DNA of 25,568 nt from Tannerellaceae bacterium (lineage in GTDB: Bacteria; Bacteroidota; Bacteroidia; Bacteroidales; Tannerellaceae): assembly GCA_031284275.1 (NCBI GenBank), contig JAITAD010000055.1, positions 1 to 25,568 on the forward strand. The letters run 5' to 3'. The translations under genes were made by a program, and so were the position numbers. The notes beneath the pieces are model-generated. The model was not told the DNA's origin, ran no database searches, and saw nothing but the letters and a program-made list of their open reading frames with translations. Of the stretch, positions 8,246 to 17,100 are shown piece by piece (positions within the stretch are counted from its first letter, which is position 1; the number at the start of each line of letters is the position of its first letter).

Positions 8246-9412
8246 TTATTTGAGGCGGAAAGTGTATTCCCGCTTGTGACGAAAGAGTTGTCTCACGTAG
8301 ATATACGCTTCGCACAGCGGGTGAATGAACTCCAATACGAAGAGCCACGCCGTGACCGGTTTCTGGTGGAAGAGGGCAGAGGCTTTGTGGAGAATTACCG
8401 CCTTGACAATATGCCTTACGAGGATGAGCACTCCTGCGGCGATACTCAGCCCCCACTCGTCGGTTACGCCGGCGATGATCGTCGCTATCCCCAGGCCAAA
8501 GAAGAGGAAATACGACAGCGTCTCCATGCGGAAGAGGAGGGGCATTCCTCCTTTGTAACGCCGCCGCGTTACGGCGTGGGCGAACTTCCCCTCCATCCAT
8601 TGCTCGAACTGCTGTACCGGAGGCATCTCCGTCACGCTCTCGGGGGAGTAGACGATACGGGTATTGCGGGGTGTAGCCGACTCATTGACGAAGAGATCAT
8701 CGTCTCCATCGTGCAGGGCGAGTGACTGATAGTACCCTTTCTTGTTGAAAAACAGCGATTTACGGTATGATAAGTTACGGCCGCTGCCGGTAAAAGGGTG
8801 ACGCGCCAATGTGGCGGAGAGGCATTGCATTCCGTCTAAAAGGTTGTCGTAGGCGATGAAACGGTGCATGAAGCCTTCCGTATACCGATAGGCGCACAAT
8901 CCTTGCACGATTTCGGTTTCCGGCAAGTAGGCCTGAGAGAACGACGCTATCCACTTCTTGCTCACCGGAAGACAATGCGCTTCGGTAAAGAGCAGGATAT
9001 CGTGTTTGGCTGCCTTGATGCCTATCGTCAGGGCTAACTTTTTACGGCTGACGTATTTGGCTCCTTCGGGGATGTAGGTGTGGTAGAAGTTGGCGTGCGT
9101 TTTCTCAAGGATTTTCAGAGCGCCTTCACTTTCATCGGAAGCGTTGTCGGTGACGACTACCACCTCGTAACACGGATAATCCTGCCCCAAAAGGGCGAGC
9201 AACTGGTCTTGCAGTTTCTCGGTATCGTGTCCGGCATAGAGCACCACCGAAACGGGAGGCGTATGCGCCTTTTCTTTCTGTCCTTTGGGCGTCTTTCGAT
9301 AGGGTTTACGCAACGGACGGGCGTACATCAACAACCAATACCCTGACTGGACGACGAATAACCCCGTCGTCACACCTATCAGTACGTACACCATCGGCAG
9401 CGTGCTATCCAT
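8246..9412 (-). CDS. Membrane-bound family 2-like glycosyltransferase
   Basis: A 388-residue protein if started at the ATG at 9412, 13 bases after the lysA stop; an upstream ATG at 9496 would lie inside lysA and adds no recognisable sequence. Domains: one N-terminal membrane helix (VYVLIGVTTGLFVVQSGYWL), a GT-A domain from PPVSVVLYAG through GQDYPCYEVVVVTDNASDES, then an acceptor region (GSGRNLSYRK, GDDDLFVN, QFEQWMEGK), and two to three C-terminal helices. The metal-site region reads FTEAHCLP rather than the usual DxD. It likely adds a sugar to a lipid-linked or surface glycan on the cytoplasmic face of the inner membrane. Donor and acceptor are unknown. It follows lysA closely and probably shares its transcript. 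Confidence 0.78.
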   Translation of the reverse strand: MDSTLPMVYVLIGVTTGLFVVQSGYWLLMYARPLRKPYRKTPKGQKEKAHTPPVSVVLYAGHDTEKLQDQLLALLGQDYPCYEVVVVTDNASDESEGALKILEKTHANFYHTYIPEGAKYVSRKKLALTIGIKAAKHDILLFTEAHCLPVSKKWIASFSQAYLPETEIVQGLCAYRYTEGFMHRFIAYDNLLDGMQCLSATLARHPFTGSGRNLSYRKSLFFNKKGYYQSLALHDGDDDLFVNESATPRNTRIVYSPESVTEMPPVQQFEQWMEGKFAHAVTRRRYKGGMPLLFRMETLSYFLFFGLGIATIIAGVTDEWGLSIAAGVLILVRHIVKAVILHKASALFHQKPVTAWLFVLEFIHPLCEAYIYVRQLFRHKREYTFRLK

Positions 9413-9425
9413 TCCTGTTCTCTGT

Positions 9426-10592
9426 TTATCGCAACTCGTCGGAGAAATAGGCCATCGGCAACTGACGGCAGTTGTATTGCGAGGCCATGACTTCACCGTA
9501 GGCCCCCGCCGAACGGAAAGCCAGCAGGTCGCCGCGCCGTACGCCGTTGAGACGGACGTCTTGGCCGAAAACGTCCGACGATTCGCATATCGGTCCCACT
9601 ACGTCGTAGTCCTCCTCCTTCTCATTGCTGCTCAGGTTCTCTATGCGGTGATAGGCATCGTACATTGCAGGACGCAACAGGTCGGTAAATCCGGCATCCA
9701 TGATAGCGAACTGCTTCACTTCGCCCTTTTTGACGTACAACGTGCGCGAGATGAGGCTGCCGCATTGGGCAACGATGGATCGTCCCGGCTCAAAATGCAC
9801 CTCTTGCCCCGGGCGAAGACGCAACAACTTATGGAAAGCGGCGAAGTAGTCGTCGAAAGCGGGGACGGGGATATGGTTCGGGTGGTAGTACTCTACGCCA
9901 AGCCCGCCGCCTACGTTAATATGTCGTACTTCGACGCCTTGCGCTTCAATGATGTCCTGTACCTCGTTGAGGCGTACCGCCAAATCACGGAAAGGCGACA
10001 TGTCGGTTATCTGCGACCCGATGTGGCTGTGTATCCCTGTGAGGCGGACGTGTTTCATGCCCTTCATCTCTTCGAGTACGCCCGGCAACAGGGACAGGTT
10101 AATGCCGAACTTGTTTTCTCGCTTTCCGGTCGTTATTTTGGCGTGGGTATGCGCATCGACGTCGGGGTTAATGCGCAGAGCTACGTCAGCTCGTTTGCCC
10201 TTAGCGGCGGCAAGGGCGTTGATGACTGCAAGTTCGGCCGCAGACTCCACATTAAAGCAGAAAATACCTTCCGTCAGCCCCAAGTCTATCTCCCAATCGG
10301 CTTTCCCCACGCCGGCGAAGACTATACTTTCCGGCCGGAACCCTGCCGAAAGCGCCGCCCGCACTTCACCGCCGCTCACGCAGTCGGCGCCGAAGCCGCT
10401 CTCCGCTATTAATCGCAACAATCGGGCGTTGGCGTTGGCCTTTACGGCAAAATGTATCCTGTAACCATACCTTCCCGCCGCTGCCGCTGCCGTTTCCACA
10501 GTACGGCGTAACAAGGCGGTATCGTAGTAATAGAAGGGTGTTGCGAGGGCGGCGAATTTCTCAGTTGGGAAGTCCCCCTTGTATGGAAACAT
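9426..10592 (-). CDS. lysA: Diaminopimelate decarboxylase
   Basis: A 388-residue PLP enzyme of the alanine-racemase fold that decarboxylates meso-diaminopimelate to L-lysine. Lys51 in HFAVKANAN forms the Schiff base. Other marks are [27 protein letters not shown], the phosphate-binding EPGRSIV, and [10 protein letters not shown] plus AGAYG near the C-terminus, which carry the substrate-binding Cys/Glu and Tyr. The start at 10592 gives [13 protein letters not shown], which matches how Bacteroidetes LysA proteins begin; this places the first 32 bases inside rpmA in another frame. No later Met gives a plausible start, so the overlap is likely real. Confidence 0.93.
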   Translation of the reverse strand: MFPYKGDFPTEKFAALATPFYYYDTALLRRTVETAAAAAGRYGYRIHFAVKANANARLLRLIAESGFGADCVSGGEVRAALSAGFRPESIVFAGVGKADWEIDLGLTEGIFCFNVESAAELAVINALAAAKGKRADVALRINPDVDAHTHAKITTGKRENKFGINLSLLPGVLEEMKGMKHVRLTGIHSHIGSQITDMSPFRDLAVRLNEVQDIIEAQGVEVRHINVGGGLGVEYYHPNHIPVPAFDDYFAAFHKLLRLRPGQEVHFEPGRSIVAQCGSLISRTLYVKKGEVKQFAIMDAGFTDLLRPAMYDAYHRIENLSSNEKEEDYDVVGPICESSDVFGQDVRLNGVRRGDLLAFRSAGAYGEVMASQYNCRQLPMAYFSDELR

Positions 10593-10824
10593 AAGACTTG
10601 TCGCCTTTGCCCTTGCGGAATGTTACAATACCGTCGGCCAGAGCAAAGAGCGTATGGTCACGCCCGATTCCAACGTTCTCGCCCGGGTGGTGTACGGTTC
10701 CCCGCTGGCGTACGATGATGTTCCCCGCCTTAGCGTACTGTCCACCGAAGAGTTTTACTCCCAAACGTTTGCTTGCCGACTCACGGCCGTTCTTTGAACT
10801 ACCGACTCCCTTTTTGTGTGCCAT
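10561..10824 (-). CDS. rpmA: 50S ribosomal protein L27
   Basis: An 87-residue ribosomal protein that lies near the peptidyl-transferase centre. The N-terminus [16 protein letters not shown] and the core [25 protein letters not shown] are diagnostic. The protein has the short N-terminus of most bacteria, without a cleavable extension. The C-terminus is unusual: after YVSI, where relatives continue to an IPAE/VPAE-type end, it reads QGGLPN. This tail is encoded by the bases that also encode the start of lysA in another frame. It lies 38 bases downstream of rplU, the usual L21-L27 order. Confidence 0.95.
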   Translation of the reverse strand: MAHKKGVGSSKNGRESASKRLGVKLFGGQYAKAGNIIVRQRGTVHHPGENVGIGRDHTLFALADGIVTFRKGKGDKSYVSIQGGLPN

Positions 10825-10862
10825 ATCTGTTTGTTCTCTAATTCAAATGAAAGCAATTCCCG

Positions 10863-11180
10863 TTATGCCACAATCTCTTTGACCAATACCTCCGTGAACT
10901 GCTGCCGATGTCCTTTGAGTTTACGGTGTCCTTTGCGGCGTTTCTTGTGGAAAATGAGCACTTTATCGCCTTTCACCAATGGAGAAACGACTTCCACTAT
11001 CACTTTCGCCCCTTCTACCGTCGGGGTACCTACTGTTACCTCACCGTCTTTGTCCACGAGCAGTATCTTCTCGAACTCTGTCACGGCTCCGCTTTCGGCC
11101 GCCGCCAGATGCTGCACGAAGAATCGTTTCCCCTGCTCCACCTTAAACTGCTGCCCGTTAATTTCCGCAATCACAAACAT
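10863..11180 (-). CDS. rplU: 50S ribosomal protein L21
   Basis: A 105-residue protein that binds 23S rRNA in the large subunit. I chose the ATG at 11180 because [17 protein letters not shown] is the conserved L21 start; an in-frame ATG at 11237 would add 19 unrelated residues. The C-terminal basic segment [17 protein letters not shown] is the rRNA-binding signature. An AT-rich run lies just before the start, typical of translation initiation in this phylum. First gene of rplU-rpmA-lysA-glycosyltransferase on this strand, with its own promoter about 90 bases upstream. Confidence 0.95.
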   Translation of the reverse strand: MFVIAEINGQQFKVEQGKRFFVQHLAAAESGAVTEFEKILLVDKDGEVTVGTPTVEGAKVIVEVVSPLVKGDKVLIFHKKRRKGHRKLKGHRQQFTEVLVKEIVA

Positions 11181-11213
11181 TGTGTTTTGATATTTATACG
11201 GTTTGTCCCCGGA

Positions 11214-11232
11214 GGCGGCGGACGCCACCGCC
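11214..11232 (-). other. Possible leader hairpin upstream of rplU
   Basis: GGCGG and CCGCC pair over 5 bp around a 9-base loop in the predicted rplU leader. It could be part of an L21-type autoregulatory leader, but the stem is short and no known leader consensus is recognised. Confidence 0.25.
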
Positions 11233-11266
11233 CGCACTTGTCCTGCCCCTTTTAGGGAAATCGGTG

Positions 11267-11297
11267 CAAAGGTATACTTTCCCCTTGATTATACAAC
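11267..11297 (-). promoter_or_regulatory. Promoter of the rplU-rpmA-lysA operon
   Basis: On the minus strand the -7 box is TACCTTTG (11267-11274), a full TAnnTTTG match. At the 19-base spacing lies GTTG (11294-11297), a 3 of 4 match to TTTG. Transcription from here would give a leader of about 80 bases, which contains a small GC hairpin at 11214-11232. Confidence 0.65.
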
Positions 11298-11317
11298 TCC
11301 CCTCTCCAAAGAAATCG

Positions 11318-11325
11318 TACTTTCG
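11318..11325 (+). promoter_or_regulatory. Candidate -7 box for the gmd operon
   Basis: TACTTTCG matches TAnnTTTG at 7 of 8 positions and lies 26 bases before the gmd ATG. There is no good -33 box. It is the best candidate in the 170-base divergent gap between rplU and gmd. Confidence 0.35.
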
Positions 11326-11351
11326 CAGGGCAAAATAAGGAAAAGCAAACG

Positions 11352-12500
11352 ATGAAAGTAGCTTTAATTACCGGCGTTACGGGGCAGGATGGCGCCTATC
11401 TCTCCGAATATCTCATCAAAAAAGGTTATCAGGTACACGGCATCAAACGCCGCTCGTCATTGTTCAATACAGGCAGAATAGACCATCTCTACCAAGATCC
11501 TCACGTGCAAGGCCGTAATCTTATCCTCCATTATGGTGACCTGACCGACAGTATGAACCTCACCCGTATCATTGAGGAGGTACAACCTGACGAGATATAC
11601 AATCTGGCGGCCATGAGCCACGTCAAGGTGAGCTTCGATACTCCCGAGTATACCGCCAATACCGACGGATTGGGGACACTCAGGATCCTTGAGGCTGTCC
11701 GCCTGTTACGCATGGTGGACAAGGTGCGCATCTATCAGGCTTCCACCTCGGAACTCTACGGCTTGGTGCAAGAAGTGCCACAACGGGAATCGACGCCTTT
11801 CTATCCTCGCAGCCCCTATGCGGTGGCGAAGCTTTACGCTTATTGGATAACGGTGAACTACCGTGAGGCTTACGGTCTGCACGCTTCTAACGGTATCCTT
11901 TTCAATCATGAGTCACCCTTGCGGGGGGAAACGTTCGTGACCCGTAAGGTTACGCTCGCTGTGGCACGTATCGCCTTGGGGATGCAGGACAAGGTCTTCA
12001 TGGGCAACCTCTCCTCGCAACGCGACTGGGGACATGCCAAAGACTATGTCCGTGCCATGCACGCCATCCTTCAGCAGCAGATACCCTCCGACTACGTCAT
12101 CGCCACAGGCGTAACTACTGCGATACGCGACTTCATTGCCCGCGCTTTCGCTCTCATCGGTCTCTCCGTGCGTTTCCATAGTAGCGGAATAGATGAAGTC
12201 GGCGTCCTTGACAGCCTCGACGAGAACCGTTTCGCAGAGTTGGTCGGCGAGAAATATCTGGCAGGTATCCGAAAGCGTTGTGGCGATGAGCTTGTCGGGG
12301 TTGATCCGCAGTATTTCCGTCCTACGGAAGTCGAGTTGCTCATTGGCGATGCTTCAAAGGCACATACCGTTCTGGGCTGGCAGCCGACCTACAGTCTTGA
12401 CGCCCTTATCGAGGATATGGTACTGAGCGATCTCCATCTCATGCAGAAAGAAGCTCACATTAAGGATGGGGGCTTTTCGGTACTCAACCACTTTGAGTAG
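11352..12500 (+). CDS. gmd: GDP-mannose 4,6-dehydratase
   Basis: A 382-residue short-chain dehydrogenase/reductase that converts GDP-D-mannose to GDP-4-keto-6-deoxymannose, precursor of GDP-L-fucose and related sugars. The NADP-binding TGVTGQDG is at residues 7-14; [18 protein letters not shown] is family-specific. Thr132, Glu134, Tyr156 and Lys160 (STSELYG and SPYAVAK) match the catalytic residues known from E. coli Gmd. [15 protein letters not shown] and [10 protein letters not shown] are also diagnostic. Length is normal. The usual partner fcl/wcaG (GDP-fucose synthase) is not next door. Instead the stop overlaps the GTG of an M23 peptidase gene by one base (TAGTG). Confidence 0.95.
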   Translation: MKVALITGVTGQDGAYLSEYLIKKGYQVHGIKRRSSLFNTGRIDHLYQDPHVQGRNLILHYGDLTDSMNLTRIIEEVQPDEIYNLAAMSHVKVSFDTPEYTANTDGLGTLRILEAVRLLRMVDKVRIYQASTSELYGLVQEVPQRESTPFYPRSPYAVAKLYAYWITVNYREAYGLHASNGILFNHESPLRGETFVTRKVTLAVARIALGMQDKVFMGNLSSQRDWGHAKDYVRAMHAILQQQIPSDYVIATGVTTAIRDFIARAFALIGLSVRFHSSGIDEVGVLDSLDENRFAELVGEKYLAGIRKRCGDELVGVDPQYFRPTEVELLIGDASKAHTVLGWQPTYSLDALIEDMVLSDLHLMQKEAHIKDGGFSVLNHFE

Positions 12501-14164
12501 TGACAGCTATCCCTATCCTCGTTGCGTTACTCGCCATCGCTCCGGTGCAAGGCGATACCACGCCGCCGGCCGATAATGCGGTTAGGCCGTCGGTTGCGTT
12601 GCCCGTACTGCCTGTAACGCTCCCCGATGGAAAGGTCTTGCTCAGTGGCAACTTCGCCGAGTTGAGGAACAACCATTTCCATTCCGGTGTCGATTTCAAG
12701 ACAGGGGGCAGAGAAGGCTTGCCGGTCTGCGCAGCTAAGGCAGGCTTCGTAGCGCGTATCTCGGTGAGCCATACCGGTTACGGTAACGCCCTCTATGTCA
12801 GTCATCCGGATGGTACGACTACGGTCTATGCTCATTTGCAACGCTTTGCCCCGCACATTGCCGATACCGTGCGCCGCAGGCAATACGAAGAAGAACGTTT
12901 TGCTGTAGATTTTGCCGTGCCTGAAGGCGCTTTGCCCGTTACCGCAGGAGAGGTCATCGCTTGGAGTGGGAATACCGGAAGCTCTTCCGGCCCTCATCTG
13001 CATTTTGAACTGCGGGATAGCGAGACGGAAGAGGTCATGGATCCGTTGGAGTGGTACCGTCCTTTCGTACGAGACAGCCGCCCGCCGCAAGTGCGGGTAG
13101 TCTACCTTCGTGCTGTCGAAGGCCGAGGTGTCGTAGGTGACAGGCGCATGATGCGGATGTTCTACGAGGCGGGAACGGTAGTGGAAGCATGGGGGCACAT
13201 CGGGGCGGCCGTTGCAGCAAACGACTTCATGGACGGCGTGTCCCATGTCTATGGCGTCAAACGTATCTCGTTGGCCGTAGACGGTGTGGAGGTCTTTTGC
13301 AGTGACGCCTCCCGCTTCGCTTTCTCAGAGTCGCGGTTCATCAATTCCTTTATCGATTATGCTCAGTGGCAGCGACACCGACGTTTCTTCATGAAATCTT
13401 TCATCGATCCCGATAACGCTTTGCGTTTTGTCCATGCCGAACGGCGAGGGTTAGTCTGTATCAATGAGGAACGGGACTACCGTTTCGTCTACACGCTTTC
13501 GGATGCTTTTGGCAACACATCCCATTTCCGTTTCACTGTTCGAGGTCGTCGCCGCCCGATACCTCCCATTCCTGCCTGTGACGCTTTTTTCCGTTACGAT
13601 GTAGACAACCGTTTCGGGAGTAGAGGTATCCGTCTCTTTTTGCCCGCCGGTGCGCTCTACGATGATATTTCTTTCCGTTACGCTCCACCCACCGAGGCGG
13701 TCCCGACACATCTTCTGCACGATGAGCCGGTGTCCTTGCACCGCCCCGGCCAACTGACTCTTTTCCTCTCGCCTGCCGATACGTTGCCACCTGCCGCCTA
13801 TGGGGTTGTGCGCCGATTGGCCGACGGTGGTTACCGATGGATCGGCGGCCGCTGTGACGGCCGGTGTGTGACGGCTGACATCCGTGAATTGGGCGCTTAT
13901 GCTTTGGCGGCTGATACGATGTCTCCGCAGATACGGCTTTTGGCCTGCCGCACAGGCAGTAATCCTTTGGTGGCTTTCGCTGTCCGAGACGATATGAGTG
14001 GCCTTAATACCTATCGGGCTGAATTGGATGGCCGTTTCGTGCTTTTTGAACGGTTAAGCGAGTTTCGTCTCGTCTGCCGCGAACGGTTGCCGGCAGGCGA
14101 ACTGACACTAACGGTCATGGACGGTTGCAGTAATGTGGCACGCTTTACTCATCGTATCAAATGA
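12500..14164 (+). CDS. M23-family (LytM-type) metallopeptidase, exported
   Basis: A 554-residue protein with GTG start at 12500 and a short signal peptide (residues 1-18, ending PVQG). The M23 domain is at residues about 45-185. All zinc and catalytic residues are visible: His61 and Asp65 in HFHSGVD, His112 in YAHLQ, His166 and His168 in GPHLHFEL. It should therefore be an active endopeptidase cutting peptidoglycan cross-links in the periplasm, not a degenerate LytM. The remaining ~370 residues are beta-rich, with Ig-like repeats and no motif I recognise. Its TGA overlaps the ATG of the TamB-like gene (ATGA), so the two are translationally coupled; a role in opening the wall during outer-membrane assembly is an inference. 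Confidence 0.88.
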   Translation: MTAIPILVALLAIAPVQGDTTPPADNAVRPSVALPVLPVTLPDGKVLLSGNFAELRNNHFHSGVDFKTGGREGLPVCAAKAGFVARISVSHTGYGNALYVSHPDGTTTVYAHLQRFAPHIADTVRRRQYEEERFAVDFAVPEGALPVTAGEVIAWSGNTGSSSGPHLHFELRDSETEEVMDPLEWYRPFVRDSRPPQVRVVYLRAVEGRGVVGDRRMMRMFYEAGTVVEAWGHIGAAVAANDFMDGVSHVYGVKRISLAVDGVEVFCSDASRFAFSESRFINSFIDYAQWQRHRRFFMKSFIDPDNALRFVHAERRGLVCINEERDYRFVYTLSDAFGNTSHFRFTVRGRRRPIPPIPACDAFFRYDVDNRFGSRGIRLFLPAGALYDDISFRYAPPTEAVPTHLLHDEPVSLHRPGQLTLFLSPADTLPPAAYGVVRRLADGGYRWIGGRCDGRCVTADIRELGAYALAADTMSPQIRLLACRTGSNPLVAFAVRDDMSGLNTYRAELDGRFVLFERLSEFRLVCRERLPAGELTLTVMDGCSNVARFTHRIK

Positions 14165-17100
14165 AACGGTTGCGCTTCATGACCGGCCTGAGGCACGGGG
14201 TAGTAGGCCTTATAGCCTTTCCGGCGCTGGTTTATCTGACACCGACAGTTCTATTGCTCATGCCTCCTGTGCAGGAATGGTTGCGTTCGGCAACTTCTTC
14301 GGCTCTGGCGGACAAGTTAGGGACGGCGGTCGAGATAGGCGCCTTGCGCTTGGAATGGCCTGCCCGACTGCGGGTCGAACGCTTGGCCGTGAACGACCGA
14401 TACGATGCGCCGCTCATCAAGGCCGATTACTTATCCGTCCGCTTTCAACTGTTGCCGCTCATCGGCGGCCGGGTCGTCGTGGATGCTATCCGTCTGTCGG
14501 ACTTTGCGCTCTTTCTGGATCGTGACACGGCCACAGGAACGCTTAACGCACAGTTTGTCGTCGATGCGTTCAAGGGTAGCGGCGACGGCGGTTTGGATAT
14601 TGAATTGCGCTCGCTGCTGCTTCGTAAGGGGCGTGTATGCTTTGCGCCGATGGACTTGGAGTGCTACGACTTGGCGGCCAAACTCTCGGCAACCGTCTTG
14701 GGAACGGACACCTTCTGCGTGCGTCTTGAGTCGCTCTCTTTTTCGGAAGGAAGGGGCTTTCGGTTGGAAGATTTACACGGCATGGTCGCCGGCAATGCTT
14801 CCGGCCTCTCGGTGCAGGATGTGGAGTTGCGTCTACCTCGCTCTTCACTATGGCTCTCTCGGGCGCAGATAGATACCACCGAACTGTCCCTCGTGATAAA
14901 GGAGTCTGTGCTCTGTCCGGCAGATATCGATGCTTTCGTTCCTGCTTTTCGGCATTTCACTGATTCGGTACGTTTCTCGGCTACTGTGGGGGGGCGGGCG
15001 GACTCACTTCATCTTGCGGACCTGCACCTGACTATCGGCAGGGACGCCGGTTGTGAGGGTAACTTATCCGTGTCTCACATCCTCTCGGATTCAATGCGTT
15101 TTTCCGGTGTGGTCACCCGTCTTTTCGTCACACCGCAGGGTTTTCCCCTGCTCGTATCGGGGCTTGGCGGCAGCGGCGTGCAGTTACCGTCGGCAATGGT
15201 GCGCTTGGGGCGTGTATCCTTTGCGGGGGACGTTACCGGTTCGAGCGAGCATATTCGTACCATCGGGCGGTTCTCATCTGCCGTTGGCGCATTGGAGACA
15301 GACCTGACTTTCGGGCGTAGCCACGGCGACGTGGCGCTCACCGTAGACGGCGATATGCACCTTGTGACGCAACGTCTCAAAGCGCACAGCAGCGGTAAGG
15401 CAACGTTTCGGCGTAATGGCGATTTCGATGCCGCTCTCTCGGCTTCCGTAGACGGTGGCCTGTTACAATTTGACGGTTCCCTGCGTCGAACGGGGCAGGC
15501 TGCAGATGTCGGTTTCTCGGCAGCAGTATGCCGCTTCCCGATCGATGGCGAGGCAGGAGGGGATATCTCTTTCGATCTCTCGGCCGGCTTCTCCGGCCGT
15601 AACCTTGATGATGTCACAGGGACGCTCAGGGTAGACGATATGGCTTTATTGACGCCGACGGACTCTTTCTTCCTGTCCCGTCTGTCGCTCTCGGCTTCTG
15701 TGCTGCCGACGGGGCGTCGCCTCGTCGTCTCTTCGGACTTGCTCAACGGCGAACTTACGGGAGACTTTTCTTTTACCGGACTTCTCCCGCATCTGCAAGG
15801 GTTGCTGGAAGCGTATCTGCCGGCCTTACTTCCACCTCCCGTCGGCGGTAACGCCGTTGTTACCGCTCGACAGGCTACCGTTACTGCCGACAACTTCTCT
15901 TTCCTTTTCACTCTCGGCGATATGGGGCATCTGGCCAAAGCCTTGCAGCTACCCTTTGTCTTAGAGGCGGCGCAATTGTCAGGGTTCTGTCGTGGCGAGC
16001 AGTTTCGCTTTGAATTGCGCACACCGCACTTTCGTGTCGGGCAGGCAGCCATGGAAGGCGGATACCTGCTGTGTGAAAACCCTCATGCACGCGCCCTTTT
16101 GTCAGCCCGTGCCACGCTTCTTGGTAAAGATGTACGTAACTATTTCAGTTTCAAGGCATCGGCTTTTGATGATGTTGTACATGCCGATTTGAACTGGGCG
16201 AACGACAGAACGAACTTCTCCGGCGCCTTACTCTCCGGCAATATGTTCTTTTTCCGTGACGAGGGCTTGCGCACCGAAATCGAGATAGACGAGAGTCGTC
16301 TTTACGTGAGTGATACCTTGTGGCGTATCTTGCCGGCCTCATTCTCGGTGTATAACGGACGGGTGGATATCGACCATTTTGCCGTCGAACACAATGATCT
16401 GCACCTCCGTCTCGACGGTACGATATCACCCGACCCTGCCGATGTCCTCTTGCTGAAGATGCACAAGTTGGAATTGTCCTACATTTTTGATATTTTGAAC
16501 ATCCCCAATCTGCGTTTCGGCGGAGAAGCCACCGGCTCTTTCCTCATCCGCGATCCCTATGGCAGCCGTATCGTGCAGACCGACAACTTTACGGTGGACA
16601 ACTTCTCCCTCAACGATGGCTCCTTGGGAAAGCTACAGCTTTACAGCGAGTGGGATGAAGCGCATCGGGGGATACTCCTTTTGGGCAGTATCTATACGGA
16701 TGATTCGACATGGACGGACGTCAATGGCTATATCTTTCCCGTCAAACCCGAGTCCGGTCTATCCCTCCATTTCAATGCCAACGACCTCAACCTGTCTTTT
16801 CTTCGCCCTTTCCTTCGCTCGGCAGTATCCGGCTTCTCGGGGCGTGCCTCTGGGCCTGTGCATCTCTTCGGCCCCTTCTCGGCGCTCTCGCTTGCCGGAA
16901 ACGCTGCAGTCAAGGATGTGCACATCAGCTTCGACTTTCTCGGTACCGAATACGTTTTCTCGGATTCCGTACGCATGGACGATGAGGGTATCTTCCTCGA
17001 CGACGTCGCTCTGCATGACCGTGACGGTAATACCGCACAAGCCGATTTTGCCTTCCGTCATCGTTTTTTCCAAGACTATACCTTCTCCGGGAACCTTTTT

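Noticed and set aside
9402..10412. Long plus-strand open frame of 336 codons opposite lysA
   Set aside because: It is antisense to an intact, motif-complete lysA and shows no recognisable motif; long antisense frames are expected in GC-rich genes.
15075..16052. Minus-strand open frame of 325 codons inside the tamB-like gene
   Set aside because: Ser/Arg/Pro-rich with no domain; antisense to a continuous coding frame.
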